Positions 53,089-63,632 of a DNA stretch of 64,000 bases are shown in pieces. A program made the translations under genes and the position numbers. Within the stretch, counting starts at the first letter, position 1; every line of letters starts with the position of its first letter. The notes under the pieces were generated by a model. That model saw nothing but the letters and a program-made list of their open reading frames with translations, did not search any database and was not told the DNA's origin. The DNA is from Hybos culiciformis (lineage: Eukaryota > Arthropoda > Insecta > Diptera > Hybotidae): the NCBI GenBank assembly GCA_964007475.1, contig CAXFZM010000052.1, forward strand, positions 541,369 to 605,368, written 5' to 3'.

Positions 53089-54555
53089 GTCTCAACATAT
53101 TTTTTCCGTTCGGTTTGATTATTATTTTTTTTTTATTTTTAGCCCGTTTTCCAATTAAATTTAATAAACAAACTATATATGTTTTTATTAAATGTCAGTC
53201 TGTCCATCCTCCACTAAAATACTTATAACGCTTTAAAAACCAAAACACGTGTATTCAGAGCTGGACCTACCAAGCTAGTGGGAGTTTATGCGGTACTATT
53301 CTATATTCGTTCTTCTTTATATTGCTTCAAGCAAAAAAAAAATTTTTTTTATAAGAAATTGAATTCCAAAAAGCACTCTATTTGTAAAAAACATACATAT
53401 ATTTTTAGGAAAATAAAAACAAAATTTATGCATTTTCAAAATTAAAAGTTTGTTCCACAAAGCGAAAATACTTAAAAGTATTAAATTTAAAATCAATAAA
53501 AAAAATTTTTTTTTTATTTTTCTCTTCTCATTATTAGTTGTTCGATATTATTTGATTATCATTTCCCTACGATTTAATTTTTAAATCTATGCAGTTTATT
53601 TTTTATTTTTGTTTTTAGGTGGAAAATTTACATCAATGAAAATTTTAATATTGTGCGAAAATGAAAATAAATGCTAAATGTACATAAATTTAAAATTAAT
53701 AGATCATCCGCTCCAATAAAGTTCTATAGCAGCATAATAAAGAGTATTTAATAAAGAGTATTTCGTAAAGAATAGTTTTACGAAAATAATTTTTGGTGGG
53801 ATTTACATTTATTACATTTACTCCATAGTATGATTTCAGTTATGAGCCTTTTAACAATCCTTTAAGCCTTCAGTTTATTGTTGGATAATATTACAATAAT
53901 AGAAAAAATACTGAAACAACATGTCTTTCGTTAATTAAATACGAGGATTTTAAAAGTTCGTCAAAGTTTTCATCAGAGTAAAATTCGAACAATATATTTT
54001 TCCTCTTCCAAATATATTTTTTCTCTTCCAAAAAGTTTTTTGCTAACTCGAACGGCATTCATTCTTTTAAGAAAAATACACTGAATATAAAATTTTGAAA
54101 TATTTACCATTAGCGAAAAATAAAGTTTTTCGAATCAAAAATTCAAGAAATTCTGGAGAAAATTTTTTCGTAATTGGAATCTGCGTTAGTCTGGGAAGAA
54201 AAATTGTGTAGTTTTTCAACTCGCAAATATTTCCATCCATTTTTTTTTACTTACCTGATTATTTTTACAGAATTTTGTGAATTTATTTATATTTTCCATA
54301 GTAAATCTTGTCTGCATTTGCATTGTCTTCTGGATTTGTTGTATAAAGATTTTTAGTATAAAGAAATTTTCGATGAAGAAATTCTAGATTTTATTTAGAA
54401 TTATAATTAAACTTATATCAAATAACCAAAATAACTACTTGACACTTTCAAAGTTAAATTTGTTACATATACATAAAAAAATCAATCAACCATTGAAATC
54501 CTTCCAAAATCAAAATTATTCTATATAAATATATCACTAAATTTTGAAAAAAAAT
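53089..54555. other. AT-rich stretch, nothing recognised
   Basis: No protein or long repeat; only a short direct repeat AATATATTTTT(C)CTCTTCCAAA near 53990-54030. Confidence 0.6.
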
Positions 54556-54688
54556 ATGTAAAAAACGAGTTTTCAAAAAAACGGAGGAAAAAGTAGAAAA
54601 TAAATTTTTCTTCACACACAGAGGCGGAATCAGATTTTTTGATTCGGACGTAATTGATTTGATTCATGAAGAGAAAGAATATTCAAGA

Positions 54689-54837
54689 TATTATAACTTC
54701 ACCACTACAAGTGTAACTAAAATTCATTTTAACATTGTGTTCTCTTTCTATAATTCATATTTGCATACGAATAAAAAATTCATTAGTTTTTCATCATTCA
54801 AACAGAAACCACGTTTTTTATTCCTGAAGATATAACA
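54689..54837 (+). repeat. 5' LTR of the Mag-type element (149 bp)
   Basis: Starts TATTATAACTTCACC and ends GATATAACA; it lacks the usual TG start. Edges are set by the match to 58967-59115 and by the CAAGA duplication. Confidence 0.85.
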
Positions 54838-54839
54838 AA

Positions 54840-54854
54840 TTGGCGACGAGGGAA
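54840..54854 (+). promoter_or_regulatory. Primer binding site of the Mag-type element
   Basis: TTGGCGACGAGGG begins two bases after the LTR; this sequence is typical of Mag-clade elements. I do not name the tRNA. Confidence 0.75.
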
Positions 54855-54904
54855 AAAAAAAAAATAAATTACATTAAAATAAATCTGAGATTAATTTCAT
54901 TGAA

Positions 54905-57900
54905 ATGGCCACATATTTTCAAACACAATTTTCAATTGAAAATTTTGATAAAAATAAGATTAAATGGAATAGGTGGGTAGAGAGATTAGAAAGCTCATTC
55001 GAAGTATTCGAAGTGGATCCAGAAAAAAAGGTAAATTTCTTGTTACATTATGTCGGAGCAGAAACTTACGACATTATTTGTGATAAAATTGCTCCCGAAA
55101 AACCAAAAAATAAATCATACGAAGAAATTGTACAATTATTAGAGTCACATTTCAATCCGACGCCATTAGAAATAGTTGAGAATTTTCGATTCCATTTAAG
55201 AAAACAACATGGCGGTGAATCTGTTAAAGATTTTTTAGTTAATTTAAGACGCTTAGCAGCAACTTGTAATTTTGGAACTTATTTAGAAACTGCGCTGAGA
55301 AATCAATTTGTTTTTGGGTTGAGTAATCGTCATATTCAGAATCGTTGTTTAGAGCGTAAAGATTTGACGTTAGTGATTGCAGAAGATATTGCAAGAAGTA
55401 TGGAGCTATCTGAAGAAGGGGGAATGGTACTAGGTACCAAAAATCCTTATGAACATAATGTAAATAAAATAGCGGCGTTTGAAAAAAATAAAAACGTTAC
55501 GTCATCAAATGATCAAAAGTATTCATACCAAAGCAACAATGTTCAACAACCAACAAATAATGAGACGAAAACTATGGTAAAATGCATAAGGTGTGGTGGT
55601 CCACATTTTCCTAATGAATGTAAGCACACTTCAACAATTTGTTTGTTTTGCGAAAAAGTAGGTCATCTAAAAAGATGTTGCTTAAAATTAAAAAACTCTT
55701 CAAGAACTACAAATTTAGTTGAAATGGTACAAAATAATAATGAGGATGTTGAGGTAGAACATATTTTGAATATTAAGATGACTAATAAGAAAGATGAATT
55801 AGTAGTCGACGTTGTAATAAATAATAAAAATATTAAATTTGAAGTAGACACTGGGTCTAAATTAACAATAATTAATAAAGAAGATTATAATAAACTACAG
55901 TTACACAATTCTACGTTAGAAAAAACAGATATTAAATTGAAAAGTTATACAGGAAATTCTTTGCCATTATTGGGCTATTGTAAAGTAAATGTGAAACATT
56001 GTAATCGACAAACTGAATTAAAACTATACGTATGTGACTCGAATAAACAACCGCTACTTGGTAGGGAATGGATACAAAGTTTGAATTTAAATTTAAATCA
56101 ATTAGCAGGCACAGATTTAAACAAATTAGACATAGAAAAATTTGATGAAAATAAATTACTAGAACAGCTAAAATTAAAATATCCTAAAGTATTTGACGAA
56201 TCCCCTGGTAAAATTCCAAGCTTTAAAGCGAAGTTGTACATTAAAGAAAATTCAAAGCCAAAATTTTTTACTCACCGTTCAGTACCTTTTGCAATAAAAG
56301 AGGCTGTTGAAAAAGAACTTAACAATATGATGCAACAGGGTTTAATAGAAAAAGTAAATACGAGTGATTGGGCTACGCCAATCGTTCCAATTAAAAAAGG
56401 TGAAAACAAAATAAGAATTTGTGGTGATTATAAAACTACCATCAATCAGTACATTGACATCGATGAACACCCACTACCAACAATTGAAGAGTTATTTGCT
56501 TCCATGAGTGGGGGACAAAAATTTTCAAAAATCGATCTAACAAAAGCGTACCTCCAACTTGAAGTTGATGATGAAAGCAAAAAATATTTAACGCTCAATA
56601 CACATAAGGGATTATTTCGACCAACAAGATTGATGTATGGTGTGTCATCAGCACCTGCAATATGGCAGAGATTCATGGAGAATTTACTAAAAGATATTGA
56701 AGGAGTTTCGGTCTTTATTGACGATATAAAGATAACCGGGCCAAATGATAAGATTCATCTTGATAGATTACACGAAGTAATGAACAGATTAAATATTAAT
56801 AATATGCGTATAAATGAAGAGAAATGCAATTTTTTACAAAACAAAATTGAATATTGTGGGTATGAAATTGACGCGGAAGGCATACATAAAACCACAAGTA
56901 AAATCGAAGCAGTTGAAAATATGCCCATACCTCAAAACAAAGATCAAATAAAAGCATACGTTGGTTTAGTAAATTACTACGGCAGATTTTTTAAGAACCT
57001 GAGCACAACTCTATATCCGATCAATAACCTATTAAAAGAAAAAGTGCCATTTAGGTGGTGTAAAAGATGTCAAGATGCATTTAATCAAATCAAAAAAGAG
57101 ATGCAAGAAGAAAATTTCCTAATACACTACGATCCAACACTCCCACTAGTGTTGGCAACTGATGCATCACCGTATGGGGTGGGGGCCGTACTAAGTCACA
57201 AATTACCTACAGGCGAAGAACGAGCAATAATGTATGCTTCCCAAACGCTTTCTCCCAGGCAGCAAAAATGTAGCCACATTGATAAAGAGGCGTATGCTAT
57301 AATTTTTGGTGTGAAGAAGTTTTATCAATATCTGTTTGGAAGAAAATTTACATTGATGACAGACAACAAGCCGATTTCACAAATATTTTCGCCAAAGAAG
57401 GGAATTCCAACATTATCAGCAACACGGATGCAACATTATGCAATTTATCTTCAAGCATTTGAATATGATATAATTTTCCGAAAAACACATGAACACGCTA
57501 ATGCAGACGGCATGTCCCGATTACCAACCACAGTTCAAAATAAATTTAAATACGAAGATGTTGACATTTTAGAAATCGATCAAATAAATACACTTCCATT
57601 GACAGCTGAGGAATTGGGAAAACAAACATTGAAGGAAAAAAATTTACGAACATTAATACAAGGTTTGAGAACTGGTCGAATCGTTGAATCTAAATATCGT
57701 TTCGGAATAAACCAAGAAGAATTTACATTACAAGGTGATTGTATCATGAGAGGTATGAGAGTGTTTATTGTGGAACCATTACGTAAAAAAGTGTTAACAG
57801 AACTTCATTCTACACACTTTGGTTCAACTCGTATGAAAGCTTTAGCCAGAAGTTACTGCTGGTGGCCAAATATCGATCACGACATTGAACAAGTGGTAAA

Positions 57901-58936
57901 TAATTGTAGAAGCTGTCCAGAAAATAAACCAAATCCGGTGAAAGTACCGATCCATTGTTGGGAGCCTACTAATATGCCATTTCAAAGAGTCCATATTGAT
58001 TTTGCTGGACCATTTCTGGGAAAAATGTTTTTTATTTTGATTGATTCTTACACCAAATGGCCGGAAGTTTTTATCATTCCAAATATTACATCAGAAACTA
58101 CAATTAAAATATGTAGAGAAATCTTCAGTCGATTTGGAATTCCATGCACATTGGTAAGTGATCACGGCTCACAATTAAATAGTTATGATTTTTCTAGATT
58201 TTTAAAAGAGAATGGTATTTATCATAAACAAGGTGCACCGTACCATCCAGCAACCAACGGTCAAGCTGAAAGATACGTTCAAACAATAAAAAATAAATTA
58301 AAAATGTTAAAAAATTATACAACTAATATTGAACGGCAACTATATCAAATCCTATTAGATTATCGAAAAACAATCCATCCAGCTACAGGGAAATCACCAG
58401 CAATGTTGATGTTTAATAGAGAAATCAGATCCAGATTAGATTTATTGATTCCGGAAAAAAGTAACAAGAAATTTGAAATTAAAGAGAATAATAAACATTT
58501 TGAGATAAACGATCGGGTAGCGGTCCGAGAATATTTCGAAAAATATAAAAAATGGAAATTTGGTTACATAGTGGAAAAAATTGGTATTCTTCATTACATG
58601 ATCAAATTAGATGACAATAGATACTGGAAAAGACACGTTGATCAAATTCGCAAAGTTGGCGAAGAGATTGATAAAAAATTTGAAGATGAATTTCCTCATA
58701 CATTCCCAACAGAAAATCAAAAACCAGAACACAAAGAAATTGACAAACCAACAGAAGATGTTCAATCAAGTAATGAAAATCAAATTAAAGTCAATCCTAA
58801 TGAAAACGGGGAAAACCAACCTGAACTAAATGCTGATAAACAACCACCACGAGAAATAGACACGGAAAAACCAATAATCCAAACGCCAAGAAGATCAACC
58901 AGAATTCGTAAAGCCCCACAAAAATTAGATTTATAA
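54905..58936 (+). CDS. gag-pol: Mag-clade Gag-Pol polyprotein, intact, 1343 aa
   Basis: Gag occupies residues 1 to about 220 (KIKWNRWVERLESSF near 19, HFNPTPLEIVENFRF near 97). Two zinc knuckles follow at about 226-260 (CIRCGGPHFPNEC; CLFCEKVGHLKRCC). The protease has VDTGSK near 314. The RT has KIDLTKAYLQ near 544 and a FIDDI catalytic motif near 604. RNase H begins TDASPYGVGAVLSH near 752. The integrase has HSTHFG...CRSC (about 967-1000) and catalytic Asp in HIDFAGPF (about 1029), Asp in VSDHGSQ (about 1085) and Glu in GQAERYVQ (about 1121). The tail is charged and ends RRSTRIRKAPQKL, common in this clade. The frame starts at an ATG 51 bp after the primer site. All catalytic residues are present; Gag and Pol share one frame. 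Confidence 0.95.
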   Translation: MATYFQTQFSIENFDKNKIKWNRWVERLESSFEVFEVDPEKKVNFLLHYVGAETYDIICDKIAPEKPKNKSYEEIVQLLESHFNPTPLEIVENFRFHLRKQHGGESVKDFLVNLRRLAATCNFGTYLETALRNQFVFGLSNRHIQNRCLERKDLTLVIAEDIARSMELSEEGGMVLGTKNPYEHNVNKIAAFEKNKNVTSSNDQKYSYQSNNVQQPTNNETKTMVKCIRCGGPHFPNECKHTSTICLFCEKVGHLKRCCLKLKNSSRTTNLVEMVQNNNEDVEVEHILNIKMTNKKDELVVDVVINNKNIKFEVDTGSKLTIINKEDYNKLQLHNSTLEKTDIKLKSYTGNSLPLLGYCKVNVKHCNRQTELKLYVCDSNKQPLLGREWIQSLNLNLNQLAGTDLNKLDIEKFDENKLLEQLKLKYPKVFDESPGKIPSFKAKLYIKENSKPKFFTHRSVPFAIKEAVEKELNNMMQQGLIEKVNTSDWATPIVPIKKGENKIRICGDYKTTINQYIDIDEHPLPTIEELFASMSGGQKFSKIDLTKAYLQLEVDDESKKYLTLNTHKGLFRPTRLMYGVSSAPAIWQRFMENLLKDIEGVSVFIDDIKITGPNDKIHLDRLHEVMNRLNINNMRINEEKCNFLQNKIEYCGYEIDAEGIHKTTSKIEAVENMPIPQNKDQIKAYVGLVNYYGRFFKNLSTTLYPINNLLKEKVPFRWCKRCQDAFNQIKKEMQEENFLIHYDPTLPLVLATDASPYGVGAVLSHKLPTGEERAIMYASQTLSPRQQKCSHIDKEAYAIIFGVKKFYQYLFGRKFTLMTDNKPISQIFSPKKGIPTLSATRMQHYAIYLQAFEYDIIFRKTHEHANADGMSRLPTTVQNKFKYEDVDILEIDQINTLPLTAEELGKQTLKEKNLRTLIQGLRTGRIVESKYRFGINQEEFTLQGDCIMRGMRVFIVEPLRKKVLTELHSTHFGSTRMKALARSYCWWPNIDHDIEQVVNNCRSCPENKPNPVKVPIHCWEPTNMPFQRVHIDFAGPFLGKMFFILIDSYTKWPEVFIIPNITSETTIKICREIFSRFGIPCTLVSDHGSQLNSYDFSRFLKENGIYHKQGAPYHPATNGQAERYVQTIKNKLKMLKNYTTNIERQLYQILLDYRKTIHPATGKSPAMLMFNREIRSRLDLLIPEKSNKKFEIKENNKHFEINDRVAVREYFEKYKKWKFGYIVEKIGILHYMIKLDDNRYWKRHVDQIRKVGEEIDKKFEDEFPHTFPTENQKPEHKEIDKPTEDVQSSNENQIKVNPNENGENQPELNADKQPPREIDTEKPIIQTPRRSTRIRKAPQKLDL

Positions 58937-58949
58937 AGTTTGAATCATT

Positions 58950-58966
58950 TTTAAGGGAAGAAGAAT
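58950..58966 (+). promoter_or_regulatory. Polypurine tract of the Mag-type element
   Basis: AAGGGAAGAAGAAT directly precedes the 3' LTR, the expected plus-strand primer. Confidence 0.75.
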
Positions 58967-59115
58967 TATTATAACTTCACCACTACAAGTGTAACTAAAA
59001 TTCATTTTAACATTGTGTTCTCTTTCTATAATTCATATTTGCATACGAATAAAAAATTCATTAGTTTTTCATCATTCAAACAGAAACCACGTTTTTTATT
59101 CCTGAAGATATAACA
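58967..59115 (+). repeat. 3' LTR of the Mag-type element (149 bp)
   Basis: Equal in length and, by eye, in sequence to 54689-54837; followed by CAAGA. Confidence 0.9.
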
Positions 59116-59220
59116 CAAGAGAAATCTCACAGTCAAAAAATCCGAGTGTGTGAAGAAAAAGTTATTTTCTACTTTTTCATGCGGCTTGTCGTCAGTTTTT
59201 TTTTAAATCTCGTTTTTTAC

Positions 59221-59965
59221 TTATTTTTTATTTTCTGCCTTTTTCACGTTAACTAAATTGTTATTACAAATTTTCATCGATTTTTCATGCAAATTTTCAT
59301 GATGGAGATTTATCACTAATCATATCGATGACAATTTTTAAGATGATTTTCCCTCTTTTCCGGGTTATCACACGAGTCTTCTTTATGCAACTCTTTTCGC
59401 AACTTTATGCAACTCTTTTCGCTCTACAACTTTGTCTCAGGTTGCAAAACGCTCAAACGATTCCTTGGTCGGAAAAACTTCGGAAAAGCGTTTTACATGA
59501 ATTTCCTCGATTTTTTTCCGCAAGTTTTCACCATTGTCGGAGAGAAAGTAATGATGCCAGTTGATAATGCAAAATTTAGAAAACTTTTTTAACGGAAATT
59601 TTTACCGAAAATTCGGAAAAGTCCGGAAATTTTTTTTGGAAAAATCGGAAAACTTTGAATTTTTCCTGAAACGGATTTATCACTAATCAAATTTGTACCA
59701 AATTTTCAAATGATTTTTCCCGATTTTCCAGGTTTTCGATTGAAATTTCCGGTTCAAATGAACCTGTGTGCCATGTTTCAGCTCTCTGTGATGACGGAAA
59801 GTGGGTCTACGACAGTTACGAAAATAGTAAAGAAATATATAAATAAATAAATAAACAGACAAATTCGTGTACGAGTTAATAAGAATTGTGTCCTCAATAA
59901 AATTGAAAATCTTTTCAGTTCTTAAAAAAAAAATCTTATCTATGTCTATGTATGTTATGCTACAA
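59221..59965. other. Unassigned stretch with small duplications
   Basis: AACTTTATGCAACTCTTTTCGC-type sequence is duplicated near 59385-59422, and GATTTATCACTAATCA occurs near 59306 and 59683, each followed by ATTTT(A/C)AA(A/G)ATGATTTT(C/T)CC. No gene recognised. Confidence 0.5.
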
Positions 59966-60442
59966 CACGGTAAAAAAAAAGGTCTTTTTTACTATTCAAG
60001 GTGTAGCCGGCGGGTACGTGGGAATTTTTTAAAATTATTAAAATTAAAGTTAATTTAAAATAGTGTAAACAGCAAACGAAAAAAATGCACATTTGAGAAT
60101 ATAGTTGTTAATTATTACTTCAATTTGTTCAAAATTGTACAATTATTTATTAAGAGTTACCAAAAATAGATTAGAACAGGAAAATGAAATGTGTCAAATG
60201 TGTTTTACGCTTTTTCAGTTTTAAATTAGATAAAAAAATTAGTAAAATTTATTAATAATGTTGTAATTATTTCCCTTATTTTGGTAATATAATTTTTAAT
60301 CTAAATGAAAATTATTAATTACTAAAAATAGAAAAAAACGTTATAATTATAAATTAAAAACAACACGAAAATGTGTAAAACGAGTTTACACTTTTTTCGG
60401 TGTAGAAAAAAGGGTAAAAAACGCCCAATTTTTTTTACCGTG
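59966..60442. mobile_element. TIR element (~477 bp), CACGGTAAAAAAAA ends
   Basis: The left end CACGGTAAAAAAAAAGGTC and the reverse complement of the right end CACGGTAAAAAAAATTGGGC agree for 14 bp; both then continue into TTTTTTAC and (A)GGTGTAG/CTACACC motifs. Target duplication is not clear. No coding capacity. Confidence 0.65.
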
Positions 60443-60970
60443 AATTTAAGACTTGATATATTAAAATATTATAAAAACAAAAATCTGATGTAGAATTAAA
60501 AGGTTTTCATTTTATTTCTTTATTATTATAGTATTCAATTGTTCATATAATAATACTCTGGATCAGAGTGATAAACAAAATGAAGCACTTATCGTGAATA
60601 CGATTACAACAACGACATTATACTTAATTCAGAAAATAAAAAATAAATTAGATTTTCGTCGTTTGTTGTTAGAAAAATTGCACAGGATATTAATTTTCTA
60701 CCGATTTTTGTTTTTAGTTTGAGTGTTTTTTTTTTTGTTCCGTTTTACATATAAAATATAATATATGGTGGAATTGAAAACATTATAACAGTGCTACATT
60801 ATAGAAGAGGGAGTTTATAAAGCTCAAAGTCATTTGACGAAAGTAAATTCAAAATGCTGTAACTGTTAGCATATTGATAAAAAGTTAGATTATTATATTT
60901 TTTGAATATGCATATCTTTATTTTAAAATTTTATATATAAACATTAGACTGGTTTACAAATTTTTTTTTT
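60443..60970. other. AT-rich stretch, nothing recognised
   Basis: No ORF or repeat pair found. Confidence 0.5.
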
Positions 60971-61496
60971 TGCCGCCTATACAGATTTTTAAAACTTACA
61001 TCAAGAAACGAAATACGCCCTCCTTGAATTTTCGAAATTTTGTTTCCCCATCAAGCGCAACAACTTTATTATGTTCAAAACTATGCAACTTTTTTATCTT
61101 TTAATTTTTTCGTGCTCTTTTAATTTTGGTTTAACTGTCTTGATGCTCCGTTCATTTTTTGTGAACACCGCTATACAAGTTATACATTTTTTTAGAACTC
61201 CCTAAAGGTGAATTTCCGCATTTTATTTTTACTTTAGGACACCACATCTTTTCTAATTTTAAGAAAAGTATAACTCGTATAGCCTTACGATGTTCACAAA
61301 AAATGAAGGAAGCATCAAGACAGTTAAACCAAAATTAAAAGAGTACAAAAAAATTAAAAGAGAAAAAAGTTACAGGGTTTTGAAAATAATGAGCTGGGAA
61401 AAACTGGTTGCGCTTGATGGGAAAACAAAATTTCGAAAAATCTAAGAGCATTTTCTCGTTTTTTGAGTTAATTGTTCGAATTCTGCATGGGCGGCA
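60971..61496. repeat. Large palindromic MITE (~215-bp arms)
   Basis: Left arm 60971-61185 and right arm 61268-61496 are complementary over nearly their whole length (for example TTTTAATTTTGGTTTAACTG with its complement, and CCCATCAAGCGCAAC with GTTGCGCTTGATGGG), with scattered mismatches. The ~80-bp loop is AT-rich. The ends carry TTGCCGCC/GGCGGCAA. No target duplication is obvious. Confidence 0.85.
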
Positions 61497-61816
61497 AGAA
61501 AATTTCAACATGACCACAAAACTGGTTCATTTATAATGTTCAATAATAGTACTCGTTCACTGTATTTAATTACTTTTTGGTTAAGATAGATTGATTTTTA
61601 ACGATAAATAAATCAACATTATATTTTTTTACGATTTATATTATGATATAAAGTACTAGGTAAACATTATTATACTGACTGTATTTATTATATATTTCAT
61701 ATATATAATACAGTACTTATATTGTCGTTATAAAGTAATATTTCTAAATAAATGAAATGTATAATATACTCATATTAAACTATCTTAATATAATATAATT
61801 ATAATTACGTACAATA

Positions 61817-62083
61817 TATATCGCCTGCTCAGAAATGAAACAACGTATAATGAAAAGTATAGTCTCGAGTAATTTGAATTTAAAGATTTGAAAATAAAAA
61901 AAAACGTATGAAAAAATATCAAGTAGCGTACAATTTTCATCTAAAAAACACATTTTAATCAACATTAAGAATATTGCAAAGTAGTTGTACTTATAAAATT
62001 GAGTACGAGGAATCGAATGGTGCTATTGTCAAATAATGACGTATAAATGTCATACGTTGTTTCATTTCTGAGCAGACGATATA
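61817..62083. mobile_element. MITE (259 bp) with TATA flanks
   Basis: TCGCCTGCTCAGAAATGAAA (61821) mirrors TTTCATTTCTGAGCAGACGA (to 62079); the arms match for ~30 bp into ACAACGTAT. TATA stands on both sides (61817-61820, 62080-62083), a 2- or 4-bp target duplication. Confidence 0.8.
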
Positions 62084-62510
62084 ATGCATTAATTATGTTA
62101 TTATAATGAAAAAATAATGTTATTTTTAGACATTGTTACAAATAAAAAAAAAATAAATTAAAAGAAAATTATGTAATTTTCGAAGGATTTTCATTAAAAA
62201 ACAAAAACCCGAAGCACAGAAACAGAAACATAGACAAATAATTTTATCAATCTAAAATGAGTTTAACAAATTTATGAGAAAATGAATTTCTTAATAATTC
62301 AGGGGTAAATGTATGTAGGATTTTCGGTAAAAAGCCAAAAAAACAAAAGTAAATAAATTTATGTATTTCTAAAACTAAAAGTAATTTTTTCAAGTATAAA
62401 ATAATATTTACAAGAAAATAAGAATTAATTAGCATGGAATAATAAAAAAAAACACACGAAGCAGTCATAGAACTGCCGACAGAAGTTTATACTTAAAGAT
62501 TTAAACTGAT

Positions 62511-62614
62511 ATAACAGTGGCTACAAATGATCGGCTGCTCAGTACAAAATGTAAATTAAAATAAAAATCAGTCCATCAGTCCAAAAGCAGTCCATTATTT
62601 GTAGCCATTGTTAT
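62511..62614. repeat. 104-bp palindromic MITE
   Basis: ATAACAGTGGCTACAAATGA pairs with TCCATTATTTGTAGCCATTG-TTAT at the other end with few mismatches. Confidence 0.65.
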
Positions 62615-62628
62615 TTCATAGTTTTTTT

Positions 62629-62990
62629 ATTCATCCAGATTACCAATATTAAGTATATAATGCAAAAAAATTTTGTTTCCTATTAAAAAATTTTTTTATT
62701 TTTCAATAATATTCATCCTGATTACCAATATTAAGTGTATAATGCAAAAAAATTATGTTTCCTAAAACAGAAGACAACCGTTCGAAATAAAAATAGGAAA
62801 AAATTCGCACGGCACATTGCAACTTATAATAAAATATCATAAAAAGATGTGCGAGTTTTATTCTACTTTAAAAATCTTAAAATCTAAAACAGAAGTTAAC
62901 AAACATATTAGATAATAAAAAAGAGCGAAAAATTGCACTGCACATTATAACTTATTATAAAATGTCATAAATTAGAATTTTTTAATTAGA
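62629..62990. repeat. Two local direct duplications
   Basis: GATTACCAATATTAAGTRTA followed by TAATGCAAAAAAATT occurs near 62638 and 62718. A second unit (GCGAAAAATTGCAC / AAAATTCGCACGGCACATT...AACTTAT) occurs near 62800 and 62925. Confidence 0.55.
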
Positions 62991-63013
62991 TTTTAGAAAC
63001 TCAAATTGATATG

Positions 63014-63086
63014 GACGATATGGCTTAGTGGCTAGAACATCACACTATGAGAGTGAGGGTGTCAGGTTCGATTCCCAAAGAATACA
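63014..63086 (+). other. tRNA-like sequence (SINE head or tRNA pseudogene)
   Basis: TGGCTTAGTGGCTAGAAC fits an A box with D-arm and GGTTCGATTCCC fits a B box, 35 bp apart as in a tRNA. The anticodon arm is poor (CAC...GTG) and the acceptor stem does not close. A T-rich run follows, which would stop RNA polymerase III. It may be a tRNA-derived SINE fragment. Confidence 0.5.
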
Positions 63087-63264
63087 TTTTTTTTTTAAAT
63101 TTTTTAATTTTCTTGAACATAATAATAGGTTTAAGAAACAAAAATATTTTTGTTGGTAGGCAATGTAATTTTTTTGCTTGTAATATTGGGCCCTATATAT
63201 ACATATATTTGAAATTAAAAAAGTCTGAAAGTACCAGGCAGCAGTAAAGTACGAAAATTATGAA

Positions 63265-63470
63265 TTCCTACCCAAAATGTTTGGTCTGGTAATCTTTATT
63301 TCACCGGAGCTACCTATTTTGGAAAATTTTTTTTTGCATATTTCGAGCCGGGAAAACCCTAACCGTAGATCCCTACCCAACATTTTTGGGCAGGTAATCT
63401 TTATTTCAACGAAGCTATTTATTTTGAAAAATTTTTTTTTTGCATATTTTGAGCTGGGAAAATCTATAAT
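63265..63470. repeat. ~105-bp imperfect tandem duplication
   Basis: CTACCCAA(A/C)AT...GGTAATCTTTATTTCA, then a GAGC(C/T)GGGAAAA end, occurs from about 63268 and about 63372. Confidence 0.7.
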
Positions 63471-63632
63471 GATAAATTACTTGATCGATATCTATACTAT
63501 CAATGCCAAAATATACCTATGTTGTTTCTCAAGGCTTTAATAAAATTATTTGTAACGAGTTTAGTGCGTCCAATATTATAAATTTGTTTTATAGGATATA
63601 ATGTTTATAACTTTAGTGGTTAAATGGGGATC

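Larger units (their letters stand above)
54684..59120 (+). mobile_element. Complete Mag-clade Ty3/Gypsy retrotransposon, 4427 bp
   Basis: LTRs of 149 bp (54689-54837, 58967-59115) look identical. CAAGA is duplicated on both sides (54684-54688, 59116-59120). Primer site, single full-length polyprotein and purine tract are all present. Compact size, very short LTRs and this primer type fit the Mag/K02A2.6 group. Identical LTRs and an intact frame mean a very recent insertion, possibly an active copy. Confidence 0.95.
54558..59220. repeat. Inverted repeat (~90-bp arms) split by the Mag-type Gypsy element
   Basis: Left arm 54558-54645 and right arm 59131-59220 are complementary with mismatches and small gaps: GTAAAAAACGAG with CTCGTTTTTTAC, AAAAAGTAGAAAATA with TATTTTCTACTTTTT, TTCTTCACACAC with GTGTGTGAAGAA. 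Before the insertion they would have been about 80 bp apart, so the target was a foldback MITE. Confidence 0.75.

Noticed and set aside
63014..63086. Functional tRNA gene
   Set aside because: A and B boxes are present but the acceptor stem does not pair and the anticodon arm is weak.
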